Positions 46,206 to 58,170 of a DNA stretch of 64,000 bases are shown here, piece by piece. Numbering within the stretch: the first letter of the stretch is position 1; the number at the start of each line of letters is the position of its first letter. Source of the DNA: Isoetes taiwanensis (Eukaryota; Streptophyta; Lycopodiopsida; Isoetales; Isoetaceae); contig JAJEKV010000051.1 of NCBI GenBank assembly GCA_021234155.1, positions 3,593,370 to 3,657,369 of the forward strand. Reading direction: 5' to 3'. The translations under genes and the position numbers were made by a program. The notes under the pieces are model-generated. The model made no database searches. It worked only from the letters and a program-made list of their open reading frames with translations, and had not been told where the DNA came from.

Positions 46206-47166
46206 GTTTGTTCTTAGATTACATTACCTTTGCCCGGGCGTTTCGTGTCCTAAGCTTGCTTGATTCTTTCTCTGATTTCCAGCGGATCAGCTTGATTTGT
46301 TCTACAAATCTCAGCGAGAAAAACTGAGATCAAACGGGAATCACAAATATGAACATGGAAAACGAGTTAAAAGGAAATTTCTAGGTCCCTAAAGGTTCTG
46401 TGGGAAACTTTTCGGCGAGGAAGTTTGAGGGAAGAAACTTTCTTTGGCGTGGCGCCCTTCGCTTGACAGCGCTTCGCCCTTCCGCCGCCCGACAAGTTTC
46501 TTCTGAAACTTCACTGCTCGAAGAGTTTCCCCTTCAAAAGCACAATTGTGAGCCATATTGCGGGTTGTGGCGGTCTTTGAAACTTTCTGATATTGGCACC
46601 AAGCTTTGATTCGGGGAAGGGAAGATAAGCGTGGATAGATGAGAGTGCATCACGAGTTCTTGAGCCCAAGGTGGAGAGTAGAAGATTAGTCATTTGTTAA
46701 TGAGGGACAAGAAATAGTAGAAAGCGAACTTGGTACTACACAAATCTGCAAAAATAAAACCGATTACAAAGCTCCGGCCAAAATTTGAACCGGGTTGGAG
46801 CGCCATGGAAGGAGAAAGACCCCGGAATGCCGGAAGAGAAGCAACGAAATCGTGCAAATTTGGAAAATAAGGCTACCATCGACAAAAGAAGCTGGTAGAA
46901 ATTTTTTTTAGGAAATCCTTTTGCCAAGATGGCGCAAACAACTGGGCCGATCTCAATCTGCCCATCAAAACAAGGAAATTTGACATGAAGGAGGATCGAC
47001 ATCTGAAGCATGCAAAACCGACTTGCAATTTCTGGAGACCTCAATCGTTTCATTTGTTGAAGAACAGGCTAAGATGAAATTGCTAGGGCAAACCATGTGA
47101 GGATGAGATTGGCATAAAAAGCTAAAGGCCGAACCAACCGAAGAACACAGAGGCGGAACTATGGTA
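46206..47166. other. Intergenic sequence
   Basis: A GC-richer section (46390-46620) has an open frame of 69 codons (46400-46609) of no known family. Nothing else recognisable. Confidence 0.4.
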
Positions 47167-47277
47167 GAGTGCATTATGCAGCCCCCCTCCCCTACGTGGC
47201 TGATATCTGGCGGTCCATGTTTGAAATGAAGGGCTAGGATAGCGCCACGTAGGGGAGGGGGGTTGTATAATGCACTC
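47167..47277. mobile_element. 111-bp MITE with 34-bp terminal inverted repeats
   Basis: 47167-47200 and the reverse complement of 47244-47277 match at 32 of 34 positions; the two differences are G/A transitions. The core is CCCCCCTCCCCTACGTGGC and its mirror. The loop is 43 bases with no coding capacity. The target duplication is not obvious. The transcript of either strand would fold into one strong hairpin. Confidence 0.85.
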
Positions 47278-48020
47278 GTCCCCAGTTTAGAAAGAATAGG
47301 CCAGAGGAAATAAGGAGATCCCATGTCCTACTGAAATTTCTTCTCTGTGGCAAAAACACCGATGCTACATGCAAAGGAAACCATGACATAAAGACCAAAA
47401 CCCGCGAGAACCTTAAATCAAGCTTGTAATCAAATCAACCCATCAATCGATAAGCTCGCAATGTCAACATGAAATCAACCAAATCTAGTATATAACATGA
47501 TGATCCTCCAAAGCATCTTGAACTTGTCCTCCTAGCATGCGAGATACTCAAGCGTATAGAAAGCGCAATCGGAATTTGCAAGCATAAAGAAGGCTGCGAG
47601 TAGAATTTGCAAACATAGAAAGCATTGGTAGAATTTGTGTTGCTTCGGAGGAGTGCGTAGAGAAAATTGGTCTTAAAGATCACCATGATGATGATGTCCA
47701 TATAAGAGATGGCGAAGAAGCCAACCCGATCTGGAAAGCATGAATCTAAATCTAACATCGAAATCTAGCAACGACGGAATGCATGCATGTAATACGGCAA
47801 GAATCAAAATATAAGAATAGATGAATGCATGATTCTAAATCCAATAACAGAGGTATCTGATGCTCCTAGAGTCTACTCCTATAATAAGAAGTTAAAATAA
47901 GAAGTTAAAACATAACGGACATGCATGAAGCCAACAAAAGTTACCCGATGCTCCGGTAGTCGATTCCCTATTGATGCTTTGCCAAAGTGCATAGAAAATC
48001 ATACCTGTCGATGCTACCCA
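47278..48020. other. Intergenic sequence
   Basis: AT-rich with no recognisable gene. Short repeats of TAGAATTTG and GCGTAGA-like phrases occur around 47560-47660. Confidence 0.4.
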
Positions 48021-48371
48021 TGAATAGGAGCTCCTACAAGACTGGAATCGAGATGATGAATGAGGAAGAGAATCTGGCATATGATTGCAAAAAAAAGCGG
48101 ATAAAGGCTAGCAAGAAAAGCATCGTTAGTAGCAGGAAAGGCATCGTTAGTAGCAGGAAAAAAATTTGAATCGAGAAAAGGGCTGCATGAAAGGTATGGA
48201 AAGAAACGAGAGAAGCAATAACGGTTTGGAAAGGAAGGGTGGGAAGCAATGAGAATGGAGGAAGTGCTGCTGTGAGAAGATGCCGATAACCGGTCCCGAA
48301 TGTGGAATGCACTTATATAATGGCTCGTCCCTACCCAGAATGGCGATCCGAGGGCTCGGATCAATGCGATT
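48021..48371 (-). mobile_element. One arm of the foldback family seen at 24.2-25.6 kb
   Basis: Read on the minus strand from 48371, the sequence matches the left arm at 24170 onward: GCCCTCGGATCGCCATT, GTAGGGACGAGCCATTAT, GCATTCCACATTC, TCTTCTCAC and AGCACTTCCTCCATTCTCAT in order. Matching fades near 48130, where a 21-base unit is duplicated (48117-48160). The opposite arm is missing, so this is a half-element. Confidence 0.75.
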
Positions 48372-49121
48372 TTGAAATATGAAATACGGGAGTTCGATCC
48401 TCTACCAAAATAACCTTTATACGTCTTTGGCTAAGATTTTAGAATATGAAATACGGGGGTTCGATCCTCTACCAAAATAACTCAATGTCCTAATAAGACT
48501 ACTTTAACCAATGTACCCAGTGAGCTAATGTGATTATTTTTTATCTTGAATCTATGTTTTTTTTTATGACAACCTATTCAATTGTTTTAGGGATATATAG
48601 TCTATGGTTTCAGGAATTGTTCTTTTTACATCCATATCAAATCCCCTTGGAGCCCCCTGTTATTTTTCTACATATTCTAAACGAGGTGCACCCTGACTAC
48701 CACAATCATCGGATTCGTCGATCTTACGACCCAGATCGTATGTTGGGGCTCTGGGCACCTCTCGTTCGCTTATAGTTATTTATGATTGGAGGCGCCTATG
48801 ATTTTGAAATATGAAATACGATTTTGTCTAAGGTTTTGAGGAGATATCCAACCTCTATACGTCTTTGGCTAAGATTTTTAGAATATGAAATATGAAGGTT
48901 CGATCCTCTACCAAAATAACTCAATGTTCTAATAAAACTACTTTAACCAATGTACCCAGTGAGCTAATGTGATTATTTTTTATCTTGAACTATGTTTTTT
49001 TTTTTTTTTATAACAACCTATTCAATTGTTTTAGGGATATATAGTCTATGGTTTTAGGAATTGTTCTTTTTACATCCATATCAAATCCCCTTAGAACCCC
49101 CTGTTATTTTTCTACATATTC
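48371..49121. repeat. Tandem segmental duplication, about 310 bp, period about 433
   Basis: 48371-48682 and 48802-49121 share long identical stretches. These include GTTCGATCCTCTACCAAAAT, CAATGTACCCAGTGAGCTAA and GGGATATATAGTCTATGG. The first copy also holds the 22-base phrase with GTTCGATCC twice. The intervening 120 bases (48683-48801) are present once. Confidence 0.9.
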
Positions 49122-49125
49122 ACAG

Positions 49126-49506
49126 ACAAACCATTACATCCAACACTTTAAAATTAAATCCCCCTTGAAACCCCCTTTGGTTTGGGTGCATATTCACACG
49201 GGGGGTGACTTCGGGCATTGAGAGCCGTTGGATAGGCATATTCACCCTTTATTTCTTAATCTACACCGTACGTAAAGTTCCTCGTTTGTGGGGTATGCAT
49301 GTACAAAATTTGCTATACTATATAACAAGTTTTGCAAAATACTATAAGATTTTTGGTAATATACTACATGGTGTTGATTTTGTACATATGAACATAATTT
49401 TAGGGGCTCTCGCTGCCCTACGTCACCCCCCGTGTGAATATGCACCCAAACCAAAGGGGGTTTCAAGGGGGGATTTAATTTTAAAGTGTTGGATGTAATG
49501 GTTTGT
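49126..49506. mobile_element. 381-bp element with about 84-bp terminal inverted repeats
   Basis: The left arm (49126-49209), from ACAAACCATTACATCCAACA to CACACGGGGGGTGAC, is mirrored by the right arm (49423-49506) with hardly any mismatch. The inner 210 bases hold a short frame without known motif. Long TIRs without coding capacity fit a MITE or Mutator-like derivative. No 8-10 base target duplication is evident. Confidence 0.85.
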
Positions 49507-50028
49507 GTTTTAACCCAAAAAATTTTTGGCCCCTTGGGGGCCTCAAGAATTGACGAACGAACTAGAAAAAATTTGTAATGATATTATATGTGTCATATGT
49601 GTTATTATTATATGTGTTATTATATGTGTTATATTGATAAAAGGACAAATGTGATGAGGATAGAAAAGAAAAGCCTGTCATAATGATGTTGCCATATTGA
49701 TGTAATATGGATCCAACCGTCAATGTAGACCAAGACAAGATAAAATATCATCCTTGTCATTGGAGCTGGGAGAATCTTAGAATCTCTTTAAAGACCTATT
49801 CGAAAATCCATCTGGCAAAAAGCCATAATAATTCATATTCAAACTCTAACCAGAACCACAAAACAAGCATCATACCATGCTTATAGCCCAAGGGTTTCTT
49901 TGGAACACTAGATTCTCGTTATTAGAATATACATTAAGAATAATGAGTGGACATATAATTTAATTTAATAATATCAAGCCATTTTAGGCCCCCAGGCCTC
50001 TATGGCAAATATGTACAGAGTTAAGCGC
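49507..50028. other. Spacer, nothing recognised
   Basis: AT-rich, with a short repeated phrase TATTATATGTGT(T/C)AT at 49590-49635. Confidence 0.4.
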
Positions 50029-50714
50029 TCATTCTAGAACGTTACAGGTTTCAAAGTCTGTCATAATTTCAAATAACATCATTATATCCTTTCGTTCTTT
50101 CCAGATGTCCTTCAGGTAGGAACTCAACTTATGAGTTGGCATACTTAGAAGTTCCTTCAATGTAGAAGCATGAACCTCATGTTGCTCCCTTAAGTGCACA
50201 TATGATCGCATTCAAAAAGCATGCTTACGTTTCTATCTCAATTCTAGACAACGGGGCAATACCTATTATGGCGTGGAGTGCCATTCCATCTACCGGTTTC
50301 TATATGAAGGGTATCGATGACAATCTCAATTGGGAGATAGTCTTAGATTATTCTGTCAATATGTGTAAGGAGATATGCTTGCTCTTTATATTCATGTAAA
50401 TCATTGATCTCATTGAGATAGAACTGCTTTTTGGTGTCCCCGTCAGCACCTACTTGCCACATTTTCCTCAATACTATCTCGGCAACCTGCTCATACACTT
50501 CTTTGCATTTGATTGATTCCGGCCATATACCCTGTCCCAAGCATTTGGCTGACCATTTCAAAATATCAAAGTACCACCCTTTCTCCCTTGATTGTTCTAG
50601 TGCAAGACGTGGAAGTCTATCTGAATCCATAGCAAAAACTCTGTTAACATAACTAATTGTCTGACATAAAGCCTCTACCTCAAGTGGCAAAAAACCAGCC
50701 TCTGCCAAAAGCAT
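50029..50714 (-). pseudogene. C-terminal region of a LINE-type reverse-transcriptase polyprotein
   Basis: Frame 50714-50343 (123 codons) reads MLLAEAGFLPLEVEALCQTI, SYVNRVFAMDSDRLPRLALE and GWYFDILKWSAKCLGQG. It resembles the region after the reverse transcriptase in non-LTR elements, where 'LL.E.G..P.E.....(R)...Y..R...M...RLP..A' is typical. A second minus frame (50211-50029) with HEVHASTLKELLSMPTHKLS continues the same kind of sequence after a break. The reverse transcriptase itself would lie at higher coordinates but is absent, and the gypsy LTR starts 280 bases away. It is therefore truncated. The family assignment is by general pattern only. Confidence 0.5.
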
Positions 50715-50994
50715 GCAATACGGATTAAACCAATAGTTTAATTAAAACAAATAGCTTTGAAAGTGCCCCCTAGGATTTGAACCTAGGCATGGCCACCAAC
50801 AAAAAAGAAAATAACCTAACTGTATTTGTGGTTTCCATGTGAAGTCTATAACCCAACATCTGGAGCCGAGCTAATGAATAGATCGTGGCACCAGCTCAAA
50901 ATTTATAGATTTCTTCCATTTAGCAATCAAATAAATTTAATAATGCAATAATGCGTGAGCTCATTGCAATAGTTCGGAACTTTATTTGGGCAGG

Positions 50995-51513
50995 TGTTAG
51001 TCCTGTGCCTCACAGTGCAGGACTATTCATCATCTGACGGACCAAGTCAAGTCAAGGATCCCTGACCCGACGCGGTCGGTCGTCAAAGGCCCGACAAAGA
51101 CCAAGCGGCGGACCACGTAGTCAAAGCCCAAGGCGGCTTCGGACAAGTAACGACCCGTCACACTTGCCAGCGTCGGCGTGATTCGAGCACTTCAAGAACG
51201 CCCGGCGTTCACCGCAAATCGAGAATCGGACAGAAATCGGTCGAGGAGTGTCTATATTGGGCCAAAGGCCATTGTACTATATATATGAGTAGAGCTAGCG
51301 CTCTAGTTTTTAGATGAGTTTTGAGTCTTGTCTCACATTGGTTTTCTCTCGATTGCGAGAGCTCATGTATCTTCATTGACATCAAGGAAGTTATTCTAAT
51401 TATTGTGATCTCAGTGTTCTCTTTTTGTCCCGTTCTCTTTTCCTTGTTCTTTTCTTGCAAATCCCGCGTGACACAGCTACCGGATCCTCCTGTTTGATCC
51501 ACGGGTCCTCACA
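50995..51513 (+). repeat. Gypsy LTR 1 (about 519 bp)
   Basis: Begins TGTTAGTCCTGTGCCTCACA and ends near CACGGGTCCTCACA. The same text with small indels recurs at 55793. A TATA box and the shared pyrimidine-rich 3' part are preserved. The exact right border is uncertain, because the sequence that follows is also similar in both copies. Confidence 0.85.
51278..51288 (+). promoter_or_regulatory. TATA box of gypsy LTR 1
   Basis: CTATATATATGAG lies in the middle of the LTR and is conserved in LTR 2 (56100-56110). It is the likely promoter of the element transcript. Confidence 0.65.
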
Positions 51514-51689
51514 GAGGGCTGTCTTGCAGGAGTTCGAACCGGACCCCAAACAACATGTCGCCCGTTCGGGTCTGATTCAAATTTCCTTTGATACATAGCC
51601 GCCATGCGCCGCGAAACTTCACTCGGAAGAACTTCTTTCCCGGGCGGCGTCTGCGGCAGGCGCCACCAGCGGCCGGGAAGTTGTTCGCG

Positions 51690-53470
51690 ACATGTATGGA
51701 TCTGCTTATGACATTGAGGGAGGCCACATTCGGTCTAGGGCTCAGTCGGCGCCACCCATCCCTCGTGTCCTGTCTCGTCCCAGTTCCCCGCCTCAAGCGT
51801 GCAAACATTGCTCACAGCCTCAGTCACCTCATCACTATCAGAAGCTCTATCAGGCTCCGCCTTCTCAACCTTACTTTCATACCCCAGAGCATGCCTACAT
51901 CCATCATTCTTCTGGCCATACACCTCTGCCTTCACAACCATCATCTCCTCCGGGCGGACAAGGATATCCACATGTCTCTTTTGCTCCTCCCCAGGAATTT
52001 CCATTCCCTACATTTCCAACCGCAACCTTACCGACCTCAAAACCAATGATCAGGCACCTCCAGTACCTCCCCCTCAGGCACCCCTTCATCAGGGTCTTTC
52101 AGGCACCATGCCACCTCCCACTCCGCCTCAATATAATCCTTATCCAATTCCTGTACAACCAAGCACTTTCACCTCTACCTTTCAGACCCTTAAGGTGACT
52201 TATCAACCTTTGGCAACCACGAAGGCAAACCTTTAGACCAAAGTGCTCGGGCCCACATGGAAGAATTTGAGGCTCTGGCTGCCTGAATGGTCATGCACAA
52301 CCTCAACTGAAATTTCACATCTTTTCCACCACCTTTGCATGGCTCTCCTCATCAATGGCTCATGTCCAACAAAAGCCACTTTGGAAACAAGATTGGTCGA
52401 GGAAATGGCTGCTTTTCTTTCTCACTATGGAACCCACGGATGATGATCAACTTCATCTCAAGCAACTCAATGACCTTCAACAAGAGCCCACAGTCCGCCG
52501 GGGATTTTTTGAGACCGACTTCACATCTTGCTTTCGGCAAACTAAAGGAGTACCGAGCCGCAGGCGGATCTTGGTGCGGTTTCTCCAAGGACTTCCTCGG
52601 CTATCAGACTCATGGTGAATACTGGCCCGAAGACTTTGGGCGGGCTATCGACCTGTCAATCACTTTCGGTCAATGTTTCCTCCGTGGCGTGGCTCTTGGG
52701 GCTCCCTTTCATTCCACCGGTCATGGTTCCCGCAGGCTGGCTGTACAACCTCAACACACCAATCAGCGGTAGCGGTCGGATGCGGTGCCATATCGTAAAT
52801 ACCAAGGCCACTTGGCAAATGAGTGCAACTCCACCAGCGGCCCACCTCATTGTAAGCGATGCAACATGTGCAATCATGCCGCGGAAGAGTGCACTTTCGC
52901 ACTCACCCTACACCTTTCCCAACAAGATGGTTTATCAAGTGCAAACCACACCTCGGCAACAATCGACATATCGGCCGCAACAAGCTGCGGGCTCAACCCC
53001 ACTCAACCCTATCGGCAACCTCGGCAACAGCGGGGACCAAGCACTTTCGCCCCCTTTTTATCCTTCTAAAGCTCGGTGTTATCGCGTCGAGAATGGGGTC
53101 ATACCACCACCGCGGCATGTCCTTAACTTCCCACAAGTTCGGTGCGGCTTCACGGCACCAATCGGACCACATCGGTCCGCCTCACGACTTACCAACTACG
53201 GATTGCCAATGGCAAACAAGGCCAGCGTCCGGTTCCGGAAACCACCCGCGTGCCTCGGCAATCACGCTATCAACCAGCTCCTGCCAATCAACCTCGGATG
53301 GATCAACAAAACACGGAAAAAATTTTTCGGGCTCTTAATCCTCGATCACGGCCGATCAAATTGGGTTGGTTTGGTTTCCGCGCCCGGACCGGGGCGTCCG
53401 CCCCTTGACCATTATTCCTCATAGCCGCAACCTGCTTTTGCGGTCGACCACGATCCCTCATGAAGAGGAA
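51690..53470 (+). pseudogene. Gypsy gag, copy 1, with CCHC zinc knuckle
   Basis: Frame 51692-52198 is rich in Pro, Ser, His and Gln (HHYQKLYQAPPSQPYFHTPE), a disordered N-terminal arm. Downstream frames carry the capsid-like part around 52240-52700 in pieces. At 52851-52892 a perfect CX2CX4HX4C knuckle reads CKRCNMCNHAAEEC. A preceding knuckle keeps only HLANEC and has lost its first two cysteines. The protein would coat element RNA in particles. At least five frameshifts are evident by comparison with copy 2, and the breaks differ between the copies. Confidence 0.8.
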
Positions 53471-53859
53471 AAAAGGTGCACTTGACTTGGAGAAACTCAT
53501 GCCTCATGTCATGCCTAAAAATGCGCCAAAGCATTACGAACCTCATGCAAGGCTGCTTTGAAGGCCACCCGTTTGGCTAATGTCCATGCCACCACCCGAG
53601 CTCAAGCGGCGTCAAGGCGCACCCTCCATCTCAACCTCCGCGGCTCTCGGACATATCCGAATATTCTTTGCGGAGGTGGAGCTCCTCAAAAAGTTCTTTG
53701 CTTCATTACCACGCCTCCGGCTCCGTGGATCGGCCAGATCCCTTTTCTCATGTGCCTCACGGAACTCCAAGGAGGGCTGGCAAAAATCAAAATTCCTTTA
53801 AGTTTGGCAACAATTTTGAAGCGTGTCCTGCTCTCAGGACCGGTTACCACTCAAACAGT

Positions 53860-54060
53860 TTTGGTTGGGGCCGTCGCTACCTCTACACCCGCGGTACATG
53901 CCACGGTGGGCAATCAACAAGTCAATCATGTTCAAATTGGCGGAGGTAAGCGGTATCAATCTCATCGGATAAACTCCAAGCAAATGGGCATCAAACAACT
54001 CTATGGTGCCCCATATGACATCAAATTGGTTAATGGCCATATCACCACGACCTCAAGGCG
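53860..54060 (+). pseudogene. Gypsy aspartic protease region, copy 1
   Basis: The frame reads TVGNQQVNHVQIGGGKRYQS where copy 2 reads NHVQIDGGSAVNLIADKL. Copy 1 has therefore lost the active-site aspartate region through small indels. The family protease cleaves the gag-pol precursor. Confidence 0.7.
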
Positions 54061-54849
54061 TCGCGCCTCTTCTTCACATCAACATTGGTGATCTCGATTT
54101 CCCTTAGAATTTGGTGTTTGGAATGTTGGTGGCCGGACCTTTTCTCTCAAACCGGGCCAAAAGTATCCATTCTTGGGCCCGCGGATCAGTTAGTCATCAC
54201 CGATGGTCACCTCAATGCCACTATAGACTTGGAAACCCGGCAAGATCATTTTGATTCGACCATCTTGAACCCTCTCTCTCCGACACCAAGATTACGGGGC
54301 CTTGAATATATCTATCATGTTCGGGGCTCCACTGCGGAGTGCGCCTCTGTCATCCTACCCGAATATCTTTGATCCTTGGGAGAAATGACTCTTGATCAAG
54401 ACCGGGCTGTGGTTGCTTTGCTTGACCCCTACGGCTCCTTGCAATCGCATCCAGCGTGTTGATCACTTTTCGGATCGCGGAACTTCCTCGATCTGTTGAT
54501 GTACCGCGTAATGAAGCAACCTGCAGCGATGACAATCGGCAACCTCTCTTCTTCACCCGCAGAGGCGCCACTCATCTGTCATGCTTCAACCTCCTGCTCA
54601 TATTGTTCAAGACGGAAGTTATCCCACATATTCGGACTCACGAGTAGAGATTGTGGGCGTTGGCAACAATCGGCCCGTCGCATTGCGCCAATCTTCCGAC
54701 ACCCTATCGTAAAAAGGCGATCCGCATTTGTTCAAAAGTTCAAACACATTTTTGCACGGAGCTCTGAGACCGCCGGGGATCAACAAAAACTTGGAGGGAA
54801 CTCACCATTCCTACCAAATCGGATGCGTCGTCTGTTTTTTTAGCGCCCG

Positions 54850-55792
54850 ATGCAGAGCTCAACCCCAATTTACGTGATCAGCGTCAAGGCGAAATTGACA
54901 AACTCCTTGCTGCGGGTTTGATCTATGAGGTCAAACATGCGAATGGGTGAGCCCCATCGTCATTGCTCTCAAACACAATGGTAAGATCGGCGTTTGCGTG
55001 GACTACGAGGAAACTCAATCGGGCCGCGGGCGTGATCATTTTCCACTTCCCTTCACGGACTAGGTTACGGAAAGTCATTTGGACATGAGATGTACTCCTT
55101 CATGGATGGTTTTACGGCTACAATCGGATCTCAATCAAAGAATCTGATCAACTCAAGACTACTTTCACCACCCAGGTGGGGTACTTTTTGCCTACAAGGT
55201 GGTTCCTTTTGGATTATCAAACTCTCCCTCAACGTTTCAGCGCATCATGCTCTCGGTTTTTCATGATTTTATGAAGGAAAATCCCTTCCTACAAATTTTT
55301 CAAGATGACTTCTCGCCTCACGGTTCCATGGCTGACCATTTGGATAAATTGGAACTTCGTCTTTCGAGAAATGTGATGAGTCAGGCATTAGTCTCAATCG
55401 AGAAATGCACCTTCTGCGTCACCTCCGGTGTTGTTAGGACATGTTGTCGACAAAGCGGTATCACCCGCGGATCTGCCAAAATCGGTTATTGTGCTCAAAG
55501 CTCGCGCACCGGCCAATATCAAGGAGACCGCGCTCTTTCTGGGTAAGGTAAATTATTACTCCACCTTCATTTCTGGACTAGCGCCATTGCGGATCCCATC
55601 CATAAACTCGCGGGTGATGAATCCACGGGCTTGGAATTCCGGAATTTGCTTTCAACGGTTGAAGCTTTTGCTTACTTTCGGGCCGGTTCTTGTTCCTTCT
55701 CAATGGGACAAGCCCTTTCATGTACATGTTGATGTGTCGGCGTTTGCTATTGGGCTGTTCTTTCTCAAGAATATGATGCGCTGCCCGACAAA
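54850..55792 (+). pseudogene. Gypsy reverse transcriptase and start of RNase H, copy 1
   Basis: Fragments of the reverse transcriptase run from about 54870 (EIDKLLAAGLIYEVKHA-type text) through a WV.PIVIALKHNGKI region. They continue to frame 55199-55546, which reads VPFGLSNSPSTFQRIMLSVF and LQIFQDDFS. The catalytic box is FQDD at 55298-55309, where plant gypsy elements usually have YxDD or FMDD. The following frame has LLGHVVDK and FLGKVNYYSTFI, the connection to RNase H. It ends at HVHVDVSAFAIGLFFLKNMM, just before the LTR junction. Several frameshifts interrupt it. Confidence 0.9.
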
Positions 55793-56327
55793 TGTTAGTC
55801 TGTGCCTCACAGTACGGGGACTATTCATCATCGTCGGACCAGGTCAAGCTCAAAGATCCTCGATCAACCCGCGGGTCAGACATCAAGCCTCCCGCGAAGA
55901 CTAAGCGGCGAGCCCTTGATCAAAGCCTTTGGCGTCAAAAGCGCCCGCTCGGACAAGTAATGACCCGTCACCGCCAGCGTCGGCGTCGGCGTGATTCTAG
56001 AGCACTTCAAGAGCACCGCCAACATTCACCAAATCAGGCCTCCTTCGAGTCGACGCGAGAATCGGTCGGAGTGTCTATATTGGGCCCAAGGCCATTGTAC
56101 TATATATATGAGTAGAGTTAGCTCATAAGTTTTTAGATGAGTTTTTGAGTCTTGTCTCTTTTCGGTTTTCTCTCTATTGTGAGAGCTCATGTATTTTCAT
56201 CATTGATATCAAGGAAGCTTATCATCTTTCTCTCATTTGTTACGTTTCTCTTCTTTTCCTTCTCTTTTCAGCCAAATCCGGCGTGACATAGTCCCCGGAC
56301 TCTCTGTTAGATCCACGGGTCCTCGGA
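55793..56327 (+). repeat. Gypsy LTR 2 (about 535 bp), shared by copies 1 and 2
   Basis: It begins TGTTAGTCTGTGCCTCACAG and has a TATA box at 56100-56110. It aligns with LTR 1 throughout, with many short indels. It is at once the right end of copy 1 and the left end of copy 2. Confidence 0.87.
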
Positions 56328-56507
56328 GGAGCTGTCTTCGGGAGTTCGAACCCGGACCCCAAACAACGCGCGCTGCGGGTGCGATTTTCTCCTACTTTCT
56401 TACATGCGCCATAATGCGTAAAGTAATTTCCGCCCGAGGAAGAACTCCTTTCTCAGGCGGCATCTGCGGCTTGGGCGCCATCGGCGTCGGAAGCCCTGTT
56501 AGCGACA

Positions 56508-58170
56508 TGTATGGATGCGCTTATGACATAGGGGAGGCCATCTTCGGTCTAGGGCTCGGTCAGCGCCACCCACCCCTCGTGTCGGTCTCGTCCGGTTCCG
56601 CCCCAAAGCGTGCAAACATTGCTCACAACCTCGGTCCCCTCATCACTATCGGGGCCTTATCGGCTCAACCTTCTCAACCGTACTTTCATACCCACGAACA
56701 TGCCTACATCCATCATTCTTGAGGGCCATACGCCTCTTCTTCGCCCAACCATCATCTCCCCAGGGTGGGCATGGCTATCCACATGTCTCCGCTGCGCCTG
56801 CCGGGAATATCCTTTCCCTCGTTTCCCCCTTTGCTCTTCTGTTTACAACCTTACGGATCTCAAAACCAATGCTCGGCTGCCGGTTTCTCACCCGCCCGTC
56901 ACCCCTTCATCGGTCCGTCGGGCACAATGCCAAATCCATCTCAACCTCAATATCCTCACTATCACGTTTCTGTCGGTGACACTTTCACATCTACCTTTCG
57001 GACTTTGAGGCCGACTTATCCCACCTTTGGCAACCACGAAGGCAAGAATTTCGACCAAAGTGCTCAGGCCCACATGGAAGAATTTGAGGCTCTAGCTGTC
57101 CTAAATGGGCGCAGCGCAACCTCAAGCGAAATTTCACATCTTTTCCACCACAACTGCGTGGCTCTCACCGTCAATGGCTCATGTCAACAAAAGCCATTGG
57201 AAACAAGGCTGGTGGAAATGAAATGCGCCTTTGCTTTTTCTCTCTCATTCTGGGACCCCGGATGATGATCAACTTCATCTCAAGCAACTCAATGAACTTC
57301 AACAAGAGCCCGCAGTGCAGGGATTTTTCGCGGATCGACTTTCACGATACGCTAAGCAAGCTCAAAGGGTACCCTACCGAGCCAGTTTTTGGTGCGGTTT
57401 CTCCAAGGACTTCCTCACGCTATTCGACTCATGGTGAATACTGCGTCCAAAAACTTTTGGAGCGGGCTATCGTTCTGTCAATCACTTTCGTCAATGTTTC
57501 CTCGGCGTGGCTCTTCAAGAACTCCGTTCATTCCACCCGTCATGGTTCCACAAGCGGTACATTGACCTCAACAAGCTAATCCCAGTAGCGATCAAATCGG
57601 TGCCATATTTGCAAATATCAAGGCCATTTGGCCAATGGTGCAACTCCACCAATGGCCGCCTCATTGCAGCGATGCAACATGTGCAATCATGCCGCGGAAG
57701 AGTGCACTTTCGCACTCATCCCCCACCGTTCGCCAACAAAATGGTTTATCAGGGTGCAAACCACACCTCGACCACAATGCGCTTTCTCGGTGACCACCTC
57801 TTGGTGCGGCCCGCGCAACTCTATCGACCGCGGGACCAACCACGGGGATCCAACCAGCGTCCTCCTTTTGATCCTTCTAAAGCTCGGTGCTATCAGCTGT
57901 CAGAATGGGGTCATACCACCCGCGGCGTGTCCTCAACTTCCACAAGTTGAGGTCCGCTTCACGGCACAAATCGGACCACATCGGTCCGCCTCACGGCTTA
58001 CCAACTCGGCTTGCTAATGGCAAACAAGGCCGCGACCAGTTCTCAAAGAAGCCCCAAGGCGCCTCGGCAATCCGCGCTATCAACCAGCTCCGACCAAATC
58101 AACCTCGAAATTTGGATCAACAAGCCCAAGAGGAAATTTTTCGGGCACTTAATCCTCCGTCACGGTAGTC
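56508..58170 (+). pseudogene. Gypsy gag, copy 2
   Basis: The Pro/Ser/His-rich N-terminal arm and capsid-like pieces align with copy 1. The zinc knuckle near 57670 reads RCNMCNHAAEEC, with the first cysteine destroyed by a one-base deletion relative to copy 1. The downstream basic, Gln/Pro-rich part is also shifted. It is not a functional gag as written. Confidence 0.78.

Larger units (their letters stand above)
50995..55792 (+). mobile_element. Ty3/gypsy element, copy 1 (LTR, gag, protease, RT; no integrase)
   Basis: An LTR at 50995-51513 is followed by a Pro-rich gag region, CCHC knuckles, protease region, reverse transcriptase and the beginning of RNase H. At 55792 the sequence jumps into a second LTR in the same direction. 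Copy 1 lacks the rest of RNase H and all of integrase, which copy 2 retains. All coding parts are broken by frameshifts. Confidence 0.88.

Noticed and set aside
48440-48470. GTTCGATCCTCTACC as the 3' part of a tRNA gene
   Set aside because: The upstream sequence does not fold into a cloverleaf and lacks an A box; it occurs three times within a segmental duplication.
51512-51550. A tRNA primer-binding site right after gypsy LTR 1 (GGAGTTCGAACC)
   Set aside because: The text resembles the T-arm complement, but the TGG start and acceptor-stem complement of a known plant tRNA cannot be assigned, so the site and the exact LTR end remain open.
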